DNA of 64,000 nucleotides, taken from Gnetum montanum (lineage: Eukaryota > Streptophyta > Gnetopsida > Gnetales > Gnetaceae). The notes beneath the pieces are model-generated. The model was not told where the DNA came from. It saw only the letters and a program-made list of their open reading frames with translations, and searched no databases. How positions within the stretch are numbered: the stretch's first letter is position 1; the number at the start of each line of letters is the position of its first letter. The DNA lies in NCBI GenBank assembly GCA_015680685.1, contig MNCI01004801.1, forward strand, positions 726,237 to 790,236, read 5' to 3'. Position numbers and translations under genes: made by a program. Shown in pieces: positions 1-13,260 of the stretch.

Positions 1-2495
1 ACACGGCCCCATGTAATTTTGCATGTGCTTGCTATGTCCTTACCCAGAAAATCCTTAGAATGGTACTGAGCTTTACCCCATAGCTCCATATCTTCTCTAG
101 AGGATTTATTGCACCAATTTTTCACCCATTTCAAGTACAATCTAAAACCTGAAGCCACATTAGATAGATTGATTCAAATTAAATAAGTGCCATTAGAGCC
201 AACACAGAAATATATCCAAAGGTGGAGTGTAGCCTTAAATGAACTTCACAAACCTATCCCTGAAACATATCTCCTTACCATCCTTTAGGCAGCTATAAAT
301 GACTTTATTAAGTCAAAGCTTTACTATCTGAAAGCTTGCACATTGAGCCAAGCATTCGTGCAAATCAAAGACATAGAAGAGGTGGCAAAAACAAGTAATG
401 ACCCAGCTTACTCAACTTTTAGGAGCCAACATACAAGGAAAGATAAATCCAAAACAATAGTAGCAGTAGTGGCCAAACAACCCCACGTAGTCATTTAGGA
501 CAAAAGGGAAAACAACCTACTATTCCAAACAGCTATGAAAGAACCACACCCACTCCTACACCTAAAAATTCTTCAAATAGAAACAACAACATAGGTCATG
601 CCCATACCTTTGAAAGAAAATACCCTACTCAATACACACCATTTCCCATGAAGCCTTCACAATTTCTTGACCAACTTCTAAAGGCCAGGCTAATTCAACA
701 CAAACAAATGTCTCCTGTGGCCTCTCAAAGACATGATCAATTTTGTGAATTGGCCAAAAATTCAGCCTTAGCAACAACCAACGAACCCCCCATTTCAAAA
801 GGCTTTAGGTTGGATAGGTTTTTTGAATATCACCAATGGTGTGGTCATGGCACTGATTACTACTTTACGTTGAAACAGGATATACAATGCATGATCGATA
901 GGGGCAAAGTAGTATTCGATGAAGCAAACCTAGTAAGACCCCAAAACCAATCCATGGGGGTCTACAAGGATCCTCTCAATACTAAAAATGCACCATATGT
1001 GATTAATACTATCCATATGGAAGATAGACAAGATGTTTCTTGAAAACCCTTTGTGATTCGTAGGCCTTCAGAAAACACACCTACCCCAACATATCCTCAA
1101 ACCCCTTTCATCATGCACACATCCCCCACACCGCCAAAACCATTCGTCATTCATTTTCCTCCTTCTATTGCAACCACAACTACACCATCTGAAAATTGAT
1201 CCACTCCCTTTGTGATCTGGGTGCCAAAACATCTTGATACACAACCCACCTCCATTCCCCCGTGATCTCTACGAGAACATCTTGCCGATAGACTGACAAG
1301 AGAACCCTTGGAAACAGAAAATCATCAACACAAATTAGGACCACCAAAGCCAACACCGCTAAATGTTGTTCCCATGGGTCCATCCATTAATGAGCCTAGT
1401 ACAAGTCACAAAAATGAGGATAATGTCACAAGTCATGTCCCAAACCCAACATCTTTAATAAAAACCCCTCCACGGGAAATATGAATGCTAGGTCAAATGG
1501 ACCAAATCTCTACAGACAAGAGTTCCCCAAATGGTAAAGACCTATCGAATGCGTTGATGTAGGTCACATAAGCTTTTAAATAAAAGAATACTTCTTTAAG
1601 CTTGTATGATCTAGTAATGACTTCACCAGTACACTGAGAAGCTCTCATGCATATGTTAACTTCAATCCCTATTAGTGAGGACCTTCTTGTAGATGAACCA
1701 TCCATTCATGTAGTATTGTTCGTGCAACCTCAGGAATCAAAGACTACATCCCAAGAATTTCATGCTAAGGACATTAAGCTAGATGAGAAAATAGGATAAG
1801 TTACTATGACCCCTATGTTCATAATGATATAGGTTAATCATTTCAAGATACGTATGGTGCATGTCAATGACGGTGCAGCAACCAATGTAATACCTTTTTC
1901 CATCAGCGAAAAACTAGGACTTACCGAACAAATACAACCCACGACAACTTCTTTTCTAAAATCCTTCAGTGGTTCCCGTGTTGGAGTGAAAGGTATGGTT
2001 ACCTTAGATTTCATTGTTGGGGACCAATTCCCCACATAAGTTGAATTCATAGTAGTCGATGAAATGCTAGGATTTAATCTGATCCTATAACATCCTTGGC
2101 TAGCTCAACTTAAAGTCGTATCCTCCCCAATCCATCAGGAGTTCCACCTACCTTACGAGGGTGGTAAAATCATCATATATGGGGATGCAATAGTACCACC
2201 TCCTTCCTCATGCCCTAGAGTAGATCAAGAGTCGAAAATTTAGTTCACTGAGCCTAAGCAAGGAACCATGAGCATACTTCAAAACATAAACCCAACGTTA
2301 ACTCCCAGTCCTACTAAAACTAAAGAAACACTAGACAATACAAATATAGATGCCATACTTGCTGATGTCTCCTGGTCAAAATTACCCTTTGATATCACCG
2401 ATGAAGGAGAAGGCGAGTATAAAATTTTACCCACATGCTCAACCTCACATGTTAAACTACAAAAGATCAAAAAGCAACTCAATAAACAGAGTTAA
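1..2495 (+). pseudogene. Tat/Ogre-like gag-protease, broken, 5' truncated by window
   Basis: Gag forms the particle core and the protease cuts the polyprotein. Gag homology starts at base 1 in one frame (FKYNLKPEATLD at about 136-171, then INDFIKSKLYYL) and moves to another near base 500. From 648 to 2495 a single frame holds gag, linker and protease, interrupted only by point stops. A Cys/His-type motif (YHQWCGHGT, about 830-856) lacks its usual cysteines. The protease has DGA at 1869-1877 within a VNDGAATNVIP context, then a hydrophobic core and HPWLAQL near 2090. A second copy at 28185-31490 matches along its length. The family assignment is established by these motifs; loss of function is inferred from the stops. 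Confidence 0.85.
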
Positions 2496-2499
2496 ACTA

Positions 2500-2740
2500 C
2501 CAACTGTCTGGTATGACATTAAACTACCAACAAATGTCTACAATGACATTAAACTAGCCATGGTTAGAAATGGCTAATTCCGTTTAAGACTTTCTGAAAA
2601 TGTTGCTACCTTTGGCCCACCATGGCATAAAACTAGTAATCCATTCTTTCTTTAACAATAGATGCAACAGTCCATCATGACTCTAAACTGATGTACCTAG
2701 CTCGAAATGGCTTTAAACTAGAGCCAAAAAGTTACAAATT
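2500..2740 (+). repeat. Degenerate array of GACATTAAACTA-type motifs
   Basis: Short units of the form TATGACATTAAACTACCA recur here with variable spacers. The same motif family lies after the integrase (12800-13260, 27240-27754), before the second RT (23380-23600), after the second protease (32030-32260) and inside the second gag (about 28805-28865 and 30296-30320). It marks the boundary of the gag-protease block in each Tat-like copy. Confidence 0.6.
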
Positions 2741-3107
2741 TATGAACTCCCATCATTTTACACTGAACTTTAGTTTACAAGTTACAAGTTACAATTTAAA
2801 TTCATGCACAATCATTGCCTTCTTTTTCAAATATTCACCTTACATTTCGCTTTACATTTTAGAAATTTATGGTACCTTTAGTTGCATGCACATGTTCACA
2901 ATATACTCGAGAAAACAAAGAAAAATAATGAAAAACATAAAAAATAATATATATATATATACATGGAATAGAAAAGTATCGAAAGAATGCGACCATTTTA
3001 TACCACAATTAAATCTAGGTCATTACATCAATCTTTATATATTCCATTAAACATCCAAAAATCTAAAAAAAAAACATTTAATGGCTTAAGCCTCACTAAT
3101 GCAAAGC
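2741..3107. other. AT-rich spacer between protease and antisense gene
   Basis: No coding signal is seen. It holds a short TA microsatellite (about 2946-2961) and A-rich stretches. The A-rich part resembles 31770-31830 of the second copy, where the same spacer continues directly into sequence like 8930-9150 with no antisense gene in between. Confidence 0.5.
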
Positions 3108-6100
3108 TCATGGATGGGGTTGATCCCCAAGATCCTCTTCATCATCTGCTCCTACTCCACTAGGGCTAGATCCATCATTAACATGTCTCTACAAATAGAA
3201 AATAGAAAAACAAAATAAAATAGGTAAGGGTAATAAAGAAAATCAAAAACACAAAAATCAAAAAAATAGTAACACCAACGATGAAAACATTAAAACTATA
3301 CAAAAATAAATGCCACAATAAAACACTCAAAAGTGAGGAAGGCCCTAAGTTGGCATCCAAACACCACAGAATCTCCTTCTCGGGCACATTTTCCCAATCC
3401 TCCTCCAAACCAAGATCAATGCTAGCAAGTGATTTGCCATTGTCCACCGGGGTCCAAGTAGGGTGCTCAAGAGAGAACACGCCTATCGCAGTCTCCCCAG
3501 AGGTGGTGGTAATTATTCTCTTTGGAGATCCCTCTACCTCGATGCACTTGACAAACCTATCATAAGAGGGCCACAAACCTAACCCGTCGATGAACATCTC
3601 AGCCCGATGATGCTCAACTGACTCTTCCTTCAACCATTTCTTGTACTGATGTTTATGGTCCTTTTGGTCTTGGCCCCACTTCTGTATTTTGGCAACAAAG
3701 GATTTCCAATCTTGACACTTCCTGTTCAAAAAATCTATATGTGCCCTCTATTCTGCTAAGTCTCATGTAGCTTGCACCTTACTATTCAAAACCATCTAAT
3801 AACGTGCATAGGTGATTTCATATGAGCGCCATGTGCTATCACTAGACAACCTAGCAGCAGCAAAGTCATAATGGGATTGGAGATCCCTTGTCTTCTCTCT
3901 CTCTTTTACTAGTGTCTCCTTTAGTGTGTGAACCTCATCCCATAGATACTCATTCGAATGCCTTAAAGTCCAAACTACCTTGGCATTCTGTATGACACAA
4001 GCAAAAACTGCATCGTAAATCTTTCTTGGGACTTGCTCCATATCCCCTGGTAATTTAGGAAGAGCATCAATGTAGGTAGCTTCAGAAGGATCCCACTAGA
4101 TTTTGGTGCCTGCAAGTGCACACATAAAATAGGCATGATCAAAAATAAACACAAAGAAACATAGTAAAACTAGACACTTAGCATAACATGTAATGTACAT
4201 GCACCTAGTTCAGGATGAGCTTCTTGCAAATAGGTGACCACCTCATTAACAATGCCCATAACAAAATCCATTTTGCTAGGCATCTCAAGCCATGGCCTCA
4301 ATGGGTTAGTTGATGTGGGATGCGTAGGGAAGGTTTCTTCAATTGGAACCTGTGATCCTGAGGCTGCTTCCTGGGACATAGGTGCCTTAGGAATTTCAGC
4401 ATCTACCCCAAAATAGTCAAAATAATTAAGGATAACACATAAAAATCAAAAGACAGAATCTAGATTGAGCTAAAGGGGAGCATACCAGAAAGACCTTTGC
4501 TATCTAGCTTAGGTGGATCACCAAGCTGCAAAGACCTTTCAAAGAAACCATCAAGGACATCCCTTTCATCACTTAAATCCCTAAGTGCATACAAGGCCTC
4601 CTCCACAAGCCTTGTTTTGACGTTTCTTATCCCCTCCTGCTCTTGTGTGGCAAGAATTTCTCCTTCCATGATTACTTTTTCCTTTTCTTTTACTTCCTCC
4701 TTAGGTATCGGTGCTAGAACCTATCTCTCCTCCTCCAAACTTTCCTCTTAAATAACACCAAGAACTTAAAGTTAGTATGATATAATTCATAAGTACATCT
4801 AATAGCAATATAAACCAAAAAAGTAGATATATAACAATGAAAAAAACCACTTACCCTCAACTAGCAGTATAAACCGAATCTTCTTTGTACTTGGGGGTCT
4901 CACATCTGGGGTAGATTCCTTTGCATGCTCCTTCCTTTTCACCTTTGCCTTGGACTTTCCAACAGTCTCACTAATTAAGCGTTCAGCCCTCTTAACAGAT
5001 GTGTGTAGCCTGGGCGGTTCCAATCCCAAGCTATCATGGGAATGATGAGAATGGCTGGCCATACCTCCACTAGTAACCGATACAAACTTCTTAATCTCTT
5101 TTGGCAGGTCTTGGGATCTAGTGGTGTTATATAAGTGGTGAATCCAAGAGAAGGATAATTGTGAACGATCTCTCAAAATGTAGTGGTTATCCTCATGAAC
5201 TACTAGGAATTTAGCGAACCTATGCAGGTATCCCGCAAAGAAAGCAAAGGTGAAGTGGGATTTTGCATGAATGCTTTAACACAACCTGATAATTTCCCCA
5301 TGAAGGCCAGATCCTAGAAATTTTTCCCAATTGTATTGCATGCCTGTTTTCAAAACTGCATGAATCACATGTGCAAACTTGATCCCAAGGTTTCTCTCTT
5401 GAGAAAGAGATTTGGGGAACACCCGTGCATGAAAGAGAGGATACAAGAAGTTCACTTCCATTGATCGGGTATCCTCTCACATGGAAAATCCCTTGGGGCC
5501 CTTAGAAAAACCTAACCACTACTCAAGCTCCCTTATGACTTGCCCGTCCTTAGTTTCTTTGTCCACGGCTACCGTGGCACCATCCATGGGAACGTCAAAA
5601 AGATCAGAAAGAAACTCAGTGGTTAGGTGGAATGATACCTTTACTCCCTGAACCCATGTGGTAAAATGAGAAGCATCATCATTGAAAGAGTCAACAATCA
5701 TAACCATCTTAGTAGTCAAAATGTTAGGAGTCAAGGCTATAAACAGGTCCATCACACCTACCTGGGTGAGGCGACCAATAATCAAATCAGAAGCTCTCTT
5801 CTATAACCAATTTTGTGATTGCCCTACCTCCCCATACTTTGTAAAAAGCATAGCCTCAATACTCCCTATAGTAATAGTAACTTCTTTAGGGGGGATGACT
5901 TCTATAGAAGACAAACACAGAGTGAAAAAGTTAGAAAAGGGATGTGACACACAATGATGCAACAAGAAAGGAAAATGGAGTCTAAGGTGCAGTCACTTAC
6001 CATCAGTGACAAGTGAAGGCGAGGTGGGTGTAGGATCAATCCTTTGAGGAAGAATTGGCCCATTGGAAGACCAATCCTTATGTAACCAACCGTAAGCCTG

Positions 6101-6817
6101 GAAACGCTCAAAGGCTCTTGAAAATTGCCTATGGGAGTCAATGAGAGCCATCTTGGTCTGGTCTAACACTGCGGCATGAAGAATGGGGTCCACCATAAAT
6201 GTCTCTAGTGTTGTGTGCATTAAATTAAGCCCACCATCATCATCATGCATCCCATGTTCATCAAAATGGGTCCTACATAGGAAACAAATATTCACATTTA
6301 GATGACGACATAGAACTAAAAATAAATCACAAGTTAAAGTAAGATACAAAGGAGCATACCTATCCACTTTATATACTGTCTCGAGTGGGTTCTGAAATAA
6401 GGTATGCACATGGAGAGCTAGGAAAAGTGTGTTTCTACTGTTGTAATGATGACAAGTAGGTAGCTCCCACACACAAGTTAAAGGATGAGTGTATCTAGGA
6501 CCCTCAGCAGGGCCTCCCTTCACTCTAAAAAGTCCCTCATTAATATCAGTGATAAAGGCTAGCATGTCTTGTGTCACCCTAGGAAAAATGATCTCAATAA
6601 TATCACGAGCCATCTGTTCACTTAGATGAGACCATATGATAATACTGAAAATTTGTAGTATAAATAACAAGAATGAACTAGCCCCAGGATGGAACCATAT
6701 TACATGGGGCCCAATTCGCATGTCATAGGGAGGTGTGTCTGGCCCAAGGGGGCCAAACCAAGCAACTACCACAAGGAGCTCAATAACGAGGAGAGAAGAT
6801 TTATGTTCCCTGCACAT
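3108..6817 (-). pseudogene. Antisense accessory gene, seven exons, decayed
   Basis: Reading the minus strand, GT-AG introns join open segments in one continuous frame. Exons: 6817-6360, 6272-6001, 5901-4855, 4746-4486, 4402-4205, about 4112-3325 and 3188-3108, ending in TGA with an acidic tail (ADDEEDLGDQ). The first four introns are about 80-110 bases. Exon 3 keeps one frame over about 350 codons with only four point stops. It contains a stretch (WVQGVKVSFHLTTEFLSDLF) resembling the plant transposon protein domain found in accessory ORFs of Tat and Athila elements; the last large exon is charged and coiled-coil-like. The ATG at 6817 is uncertain because TGCAG lies just upstream and could be an acceptor, and the exon 6 donor (AGT|GT) is weak. 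The molecular function is unknown. Confidence 0.7.
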
Positions 6818-8715
6818 AACCGAAACATTGGGTAAGTGAAAAGTCCAAGAACTAACAATAGATCAACATCACATAGAACCAAAAAATCACATAAACAATT
6901 ATCACACCCCATGAGACAAGGACACTAATTTAGTGTAATTTGACACTTACTAGGATACATTGAAATCGGTTTCAGAGCAAATCCATGTTTGAATCATCAA
7001 TCCCAGAAAAAAATAAACAATATAAATAAATTAAAATTTAAAAATCATTGAACATCTTGAAAAATTACTTCTCAAAGCAAGGAAGACTTAACACTCACAC
7101 CACAACCTCTCAAGGGCAACTCACACTAGTGGTTATCCCAACCAGCTCACGTTGGGCCCTTCCAAAAAATCAAAATTTAGATCGAGTCACACACCAAGTT
7201 ATGAACCAAGTCAAGCCTTCCCTTCAACCACTTCCTACAACCACTCCCCTTGTAACCACATCACGTTACCCCACTAGCAACTCATGCTAGATCTTCATCT
7301 CCAAAACTCATGCTAGCCTTTCTACATTCTAGCTTATGCTAGAACTGTAACTTATTCTAAAAACCTGCCCATCTTTACCCTAACCATATCCTCCATGAAA
7401 AACCCACGACTAAAAATTCAAAATTCAAAATCATGCTGCCCCAAGGGGTAAAAATCCAAAATTCTTGGTCACGCTACCCCAGGGGAAAAAACTAAAAATT
7501 GAAAGTCATGCTACCCCAAGGGGAAAAAATCCAAAATTCTTGGTCACACTACCCTAGGGGCGAAAACTAAAAATTACCAGTCACGCCACCCTACCCAAAA
7601 GCCAAAATTTTATAGCCACATTACGTTCTAAATTTTTCCCCAAAAATTTGAAGTCATTCAGTCCATTCCTTGCCCAAAAATCTAAAAAATTTGCAAGTAA
7701 CACTATGGCAAAAATTTTGTAGTCATGCTACCAAAGAGGGCAAGATGCTCATGAGGCCAAGAAGGCAGACAAAGAAATCCCAGGCTCACGTTAACCTCCC
7801 CATAGTAGTCACACTATAAGAGGTCCTAAAATCTGAGAAACAAGAAGGGGAAGACTGAAACCCTGCATCCATGTCACCAAGAAGGTTGAAAATCCTACGA
7901 ACTAATCTGAGAATAGAATGAAAAAAATGTGCAGGTCACATTGTACATGGCCAAGCCCAAAAAACAAAAAATTCATAGTGCCCTGCCTCCTTCGCCGAAA
8001 CCAAAAATTCATAGCTCATGCTGTTCATGCTGTAAAACTGAAAATCCAAAAAATCCCAAGTCACACTGAATCGGGAGTTTTTTAGGTCACATTGTCCTGG
8101 GGAAAAGACCCAAACTTTATGGGCCGTGTTGCCCTAGAAAAATTTTTCAAGGATCAATTTACGTTGCCCCCTTCAAAATTCAAAAATTTACAGTCATACT
8201 CGCCATTCTTGCCCCTTCAAAAATCAAAATTTTGTAATCATGTTGCCCTCTGGATCCGAAATCTTTGTGGTCATGCTAAGGTTAAAATTCTTAGTCACAA
8301 ACCCTGTGAAAGCCATGCTAAGAAACCCAAAAACCAAAAAAATCAAAAATACCACAATTCCAAAAATCCCAAATCACAAGCCCAAAATCCCAAGCACAAA
8401 TTCCTGCCCTAGGTAGCGCTACTTGTAGAAATGCTAGAGAAAAATTGGGGGCAAAGAATTTACTTGTGTAGGGCCTTCTTTCATGTTGGAATCCTAACTT
8501 GGAGGAGACGTTGGAGGAGCTCTTCACTCTCCTTCACGAATGCTAGGGCTGCCTGCTTCCTCCCCTTGCCCCCGGTTGCCTTCCCCTTGCCCTTTTCTTT
8601 CATGGTCATGCTGACGTTGATGCTAACACCTTGGCTTGCACTGCACTCTGGTCACACTGTCCTTCAAGTTCCAACAATTCACATTAATAGAAATGAGGCT
8701 TTCTTTGTCAAAACT
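6818..8715 (-). other. Leader and upstream region of the antisense gene
   Basis: This lies between the first recognised exon and a minus-strand TATA box at 8716-8728. No long frame is present. It probably holds 5'-UTR and intron sequence, with an acceptor-like TGCAG at about 6818-6823. Most of it is a degenerate repeat (7430-8410). The same layout, with the minus-strand TATA, is seen near 21519-23133 upstream of the second polymerase. Confidence 0.45.
7430..8410. repeat. Minisatellite with TCACGCTACCCC and AAAATTCAAAA units
   Basis: Units such as GTCACGCTACCCCAGGGG alternate with runs like AAAATCCAAAATTC. Spacing is irregular and units decay toward the right end. The TCACGCT core also recurs in the LTR-like region at 14640-15060. 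Confidence 0.6.
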
Positions 8716-8728
8716 CCCTTTATATCCC
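8716..8728 (-). promoter_or_regulatory. Candidate TATA box of the antisense gene
   Basis: The minus strand reads GGGATATAAAGGG. A corresponding GGGTATATAAG lies at about 23122-23132 on the minus strand, upstream of the second polymerase and flanked by similar sequence. Conservation of position in two copies supports a promoter; no transcript evidence is available. Confidence 0.45.
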
Positions 8729-9305
8729 TCCCTAATAATTTAATTTTATTTATTTAATTTTTGGCCTTCTATTTTAGTTCCTCTTCTTTACTTTGGTTAC
8801 ATGTTGTTGTTCAAACCATCTTTGCCTGGTAATAGCCTAGCTTTCTTTGTCATTCCAACCCCTAAAGTGAGGCCCAAAAAAAAATTTCTTATGAAAAGAG
8901 GAAGAAAGTGCTAAAAAATCAAAAATACATATAAACATATATAAACATTTAGAAACGACATAAAATTTCATAAAACTTTAAAATCTCCATGATCTTATTG
9001 TCCACTCAAAAATTTAAAATTTAAATATAGAGTTTAAAAGTCAAAAAATTTTAAAATTTAAAAATAGTGCATGCACTCAATTTAAATGGCAAGTCAACAT
9101 GTGGTCCAGTATGGCCTTAAACTACCACATGGCTCAATATGGCCTTAAATTGCCATGTGGCTCGGTGTGGGCTTAAATTGCCATGACTTCCATTGCATCT
9201 CCTAGTTTTGTCAGTACACAGTTTAATTATCCTATGTCTATTTACACTTTGTAATTCTCCTACCAAAAGGGTGTCTCTTACTTTGCTCCCATTTTAAATT
9301 GGCAG
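8729..9305 (+). other. Spacer ending at a splice-acceptor-like site before RT
   Basis: The spacer is AT-rich and holds three units of CATGGCTCxxTATGGCCTTAAA type (about 9096-9185). TTGGCAG at 9299-9305 looks like a 3' splice site just before the polymerase frame; the second copy has T-rich sequence followed by AG at 23729-23730 at the same place. Ogre-type elements are known to carry an intron between protease and RT, so this fits that architecture. Confidence 0.5.
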
Positions 9306-12300
9306 GAGTGAGTGCCATGGCCATCAAGAACATCCTCTCAACATTGTCTCTCGATGGACCATATAGGGAGATAGAGAGAATGATCAACCCAGAATCCTTG
9401 GATCTAAATTCATCCACCTATGCCAATTTGATAGCCTCCACTAAAGAAACCTCAGACTGGCCTAAAAGCATGACTAAAACTCTAGATCTAGAAGCTGATA
9501 ATATCACTGAAGATCCTCTGGTTGAAATCCCCATTACCACAGTCAATGGTGAAGCCAGAACATTGAAATTGAGTGCCTTACTAGACTCACGAATCGTAGG
9601 TGACATCACCTAGGTGTTAAAAGATAACATAAAAATGTTCGCATGGTCGTATACAAACATGCCAGGGCTAGACCCCTGGATCATCCAACACAACATTATT
9701 CTTGATGAAAAAACTAAACCAGTGAAACAAAAATCAAGAAAGTTCAGACCCGATGTTGCATTGGTTGTTCGTGCTAAAATCACAAAACTCTACCAAGCCG
9801 TCTTCATCTGAGCTATCAACTATTTCGATTGGGTATCAAACATTCTTGTAGTTCCTATGAAGAATGGTAGTATATGCATATTCATAGACTTCCGTGACCT
9901 GAATATAGCCACTATAATGGATGAATTTCTGTTACCTAGTATTGATTAACTTACTGACACAACTGCTGGACATGCACTACTGTCCTTCATGGATGGATTT
10001 TCAGGATACAATGAAATAAGAATTAGTCTAGAACATCAACTTAGGACAACTTTTATGACACCTTGGGGCACATTTTGTTATATGATGATGCCATTTGGCC
10101 TTAAAAATGTGGGAGCTACATATCAATGAGCAATGACGTACATATTTAGTGATTACATGCTCAATTTTCTCAATGATTATGTTGACGACATCACAGCCAA
10201 ATCTAAAATAACTGAACAACATGCAAAAGATCTATACTTAGTGCTTAAACATTGTCTCAAATATGACCTTATACTTAATCCAAAGAAATGCATTTTTGGC
10301 GTCAAAACGGGCAAAATGTTTGGTTTCCTAGTCTCTGAAATAGGGATATAGGTAGACCCCGATAAGGTTAAAGCAATAACCAATATGCAACCACCAAGAA
10401 GCCTTACCAAATTACGTGGCCTCCAAGGTAGATTGAAATTCATCAGATGCTTTATCAAAAGGCTGATGGATAAGTTGAGTCCTATGCAACATCTATTATG
10501 AAAGAATGTACATTTCCAATGGACTCAACAATGCCAAGAAGTGTTCGAAAACATAAAACAAGAGTTGGCTCGATTACCAACTGTTTATCCTCCACAAAGT
10601 GATAAACCTTTCTACATCTACCTTGCAACTTCTGATTCCAACATTGCATCGATGCTTTGTCAAAAATGTGAGGATGGAGTAAAAATCCCTATATATTACC
10701 TAAGCCATGCATTAATCACCTATGAGCAATGATACAACGACGTAGAAAAATCATGCCTCGCCCTCGTCTTCTCCTTGAAGAAATGGCAACATTATCTCTT
10801 CCATAATCAGGTTTACATCATTTACAAGGATAATGTTCTCTGTGCCATTACAAATAACATCTACGAGTCAAATTGGTTAGCTAGGTGGAAAGCGGTGATC
10901 GCAGAATTTGACTTGCACTACATTTCTCAATCTTCCACAAAATGTCAATAAATAGTCACATAATTAGCCGTCTCGCCAACACATGATCAAATGACAATAA
11001 ACCCTGAATGCCAAGATGAGAATGTTAATAGTGTAGACACCGTACTTGATAACTACAAGGCAATCCTCTACTTCGATGGAGCTTCAACCTCTCGAGGAGG
11101 AAGTGTTGCAACCATTTTAACATATCCCTCTGGAGAAATCCAACCTTTCGCCTACCGCTTAACATTTCCTTGCACCAATAACGTGGAAAAATACGAAGGT
11201 CTTCTTAGAGACCTTCAAGTAGCATTAACTTTGGGAATCTCATGCCTTGTAGTTCGAGGGGATTCATAATTAATCATTAATCAAGTTACTAAGGTTTACG
11301 CATGTAAAGCTCTCCATTTGCAACCGTATTGTGATTTGACCAAACATTTGGTAAGGCAACTAGTAGAAGTAAATATACAACATGTCTCTAGGAGCAAAAA
11401 CACAATTGCTGATGCACTTGCCACACTAGCCTTAAACATGACACCTGAAATGTTCCACGCGTTACCTAGCTCTATAACAAGTTGTGCCAAACCTATAATT
11501 AACACTCTAGATGAAGTACCTGTAGCATCTGTTAATACAACACACACAATAGAATGGTATGATGACATAAAAGAGTACCTTCTAAGAGGTGAACCTCCAC
11601 AACACTTGACAAACTCTCAAAAAGACACCATACGGAAACGTTCCCACCAGTACGCATTAATAGGAGACACCTTATGTCATAAATCATATGAAGGTATTCT
11701 AATAATGTGCATTAGTAGCATTGATAATCAAACAATCTTAAAACAAATCCATGAAGGACTTTGAGGAGGACACACAGCACCTAAAGAAATGGCAAAATAG
11801 ATTAGGCACTTAGGTTACGACTGGCCACACATGGAATACGATTGCATCTCCAAGGTCAAAATGTGTGACATTTTCCAAAAGCATGGTAATCTAATACATG
11901 TGCCACCTAGTGAACTGCATACAGCACAAATCACATGGCCATTCTAAAAATGGGGTTTAGACTTAATTGGACCGATAACTCTGCCATCTTCAGTAGGACA
12001 CAGCTTTATTATCATTGCGATTGAATATTTCACAAAATGGGTAGAAGCTATTCCCCTTAGGAAGACCACCTCAAAACACATTTGCACTTTCATAATGGAA
12101 AATATCATGACCCGTTTTGGTATTCCAATGACCATCATTACTGATAATGAGCCACAGTTCAGTAGTGCAAATACTAAAAGCTTCTATGAAAGTCTGGGCA
12201 TTAAACATGCATTTTCATCACCTTACTACCCATAGAGCAATGGTCAAGATGAGGCTACAAATAAGACTATCATCATGGTGCTCAAAAAGATGCTAAATTA

Positions 12301-12795
12301 GAGCAAGAAACGATGGCATGAACAATTGCTCTATGCATTGTGGGCATATCGAATGACACATCGAACATCCATAGGTAAAACTCCATATAGTCTTGTATAC
12401 GAATCTAAAGTTGTTTTACCTTTAGAATTGTAGGTTTCCTCATTACAGATCACTCTCTCTAGCCTCCTCGATGAAATTAAAAATAATGAACTATGCATTG
12501 CTAACCTTGATTCAATAGAAGAAGAACATGTACGAATGCTTGATCAAATAGAATAGTACCAAAAACAACAGAGGCAAAGGCACAAGCACGATCTCCATAA
12601 ATGCCCAGTCAAAGAAGGAGATCTAGTCCATAAGGCTACTCGTGAACATCCAGATAAATTCTCAACCAATTGGGAAGGACCTTATTTGGTTGGAAAGGCA
12701 TACAATAATGGAGCATTCAAACCTATTGACATGGACAGGAATGGGTTCGTTAATCCTACAAATCACTTGTACCTAAAATGGTACTATGTCTGATA
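9306..12795 (+). pseudogene. Tat-like RT, RNase H, second RNase H and integrase, broken
   Basis: This polymerase block copies RNA to DNA and inserts it. Domains in order: a pre-RT region with FAWSYTNMPGLDP (about 9634-9672); RT with the YVDD active site at 10178-10189; the connection and first RNase H with YNDVEKSCLALV (near 10735); a second RNase H starting YFDGASTSRGG (near 11068), the dual-RNase-H arrangement of the Tat clade; and integrase with catalytic D at 11960, D at 12143 and E at 12251, a D-35-E spacing. Most of the block stays in readable frames but about twenty stops interrupt it. Several stops correspond to CAA/CAG or CGA codons; for example TAA near 9947 is CAA in the copy at 24385. 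Not functional as it stands. Confidence 0.9.
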
Positions 12796-12799
12796 AACT

Positions 12800-13260
12800 T
12801 GAGGTACAGAGTAGTCCTGGCATCATGACTTAAAACTGATACCACAGAGTAGTCCTAGCATCATGACTTAAAATTGATACCACAGAGTAGTCTTGGCATC
12901 ATGACTTAAAACTGATACCATAGAGTAGTCCATCATGACTTAAAACTGATACCACAGAGCAGTCCTAGCATCATGACTTAAAACTAATACCACAAATTTT
13001 CCTGGAGTCATGACAATAAACTGACACCATAGAGCTTTGTTTGGTATGACTCTAAACTACTACATTTGTTCACCATGATGTAAAATTGGCATGCAGAGTC
13101 CACTAAGACTATAAAATGGTTTACCTCTTCACAGTCCACTACGACTATAAACTAGCAATGTACCATCTACTACGACACTAAACTGGCATCGTCCAAGGGG
13201 TTACGATGTGAAACTAACTTGCAATAGTATGCTAAGACTATAAACTGGTGACATCATCAA
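12800..13260 (+). repeat. Tandem array after integrase
   Basis: About five units of roughly 38 bases (AGAGTAGTCCTGGCATCATG then ACTTAAAACTGATACC) occupy 12800-13020. They grade into GACTATAAACTGGCA-type units up to 13260. The array starts within about 10 bases of the integrase stop. Confidence 0.75.

Noticed and set aside
2946-2961. TA microsatellite as a replication origin or regulatory site
   Set aside because: Short simple repeats of this kind are common in AT-rich plant DNA and nothing else supports a function.
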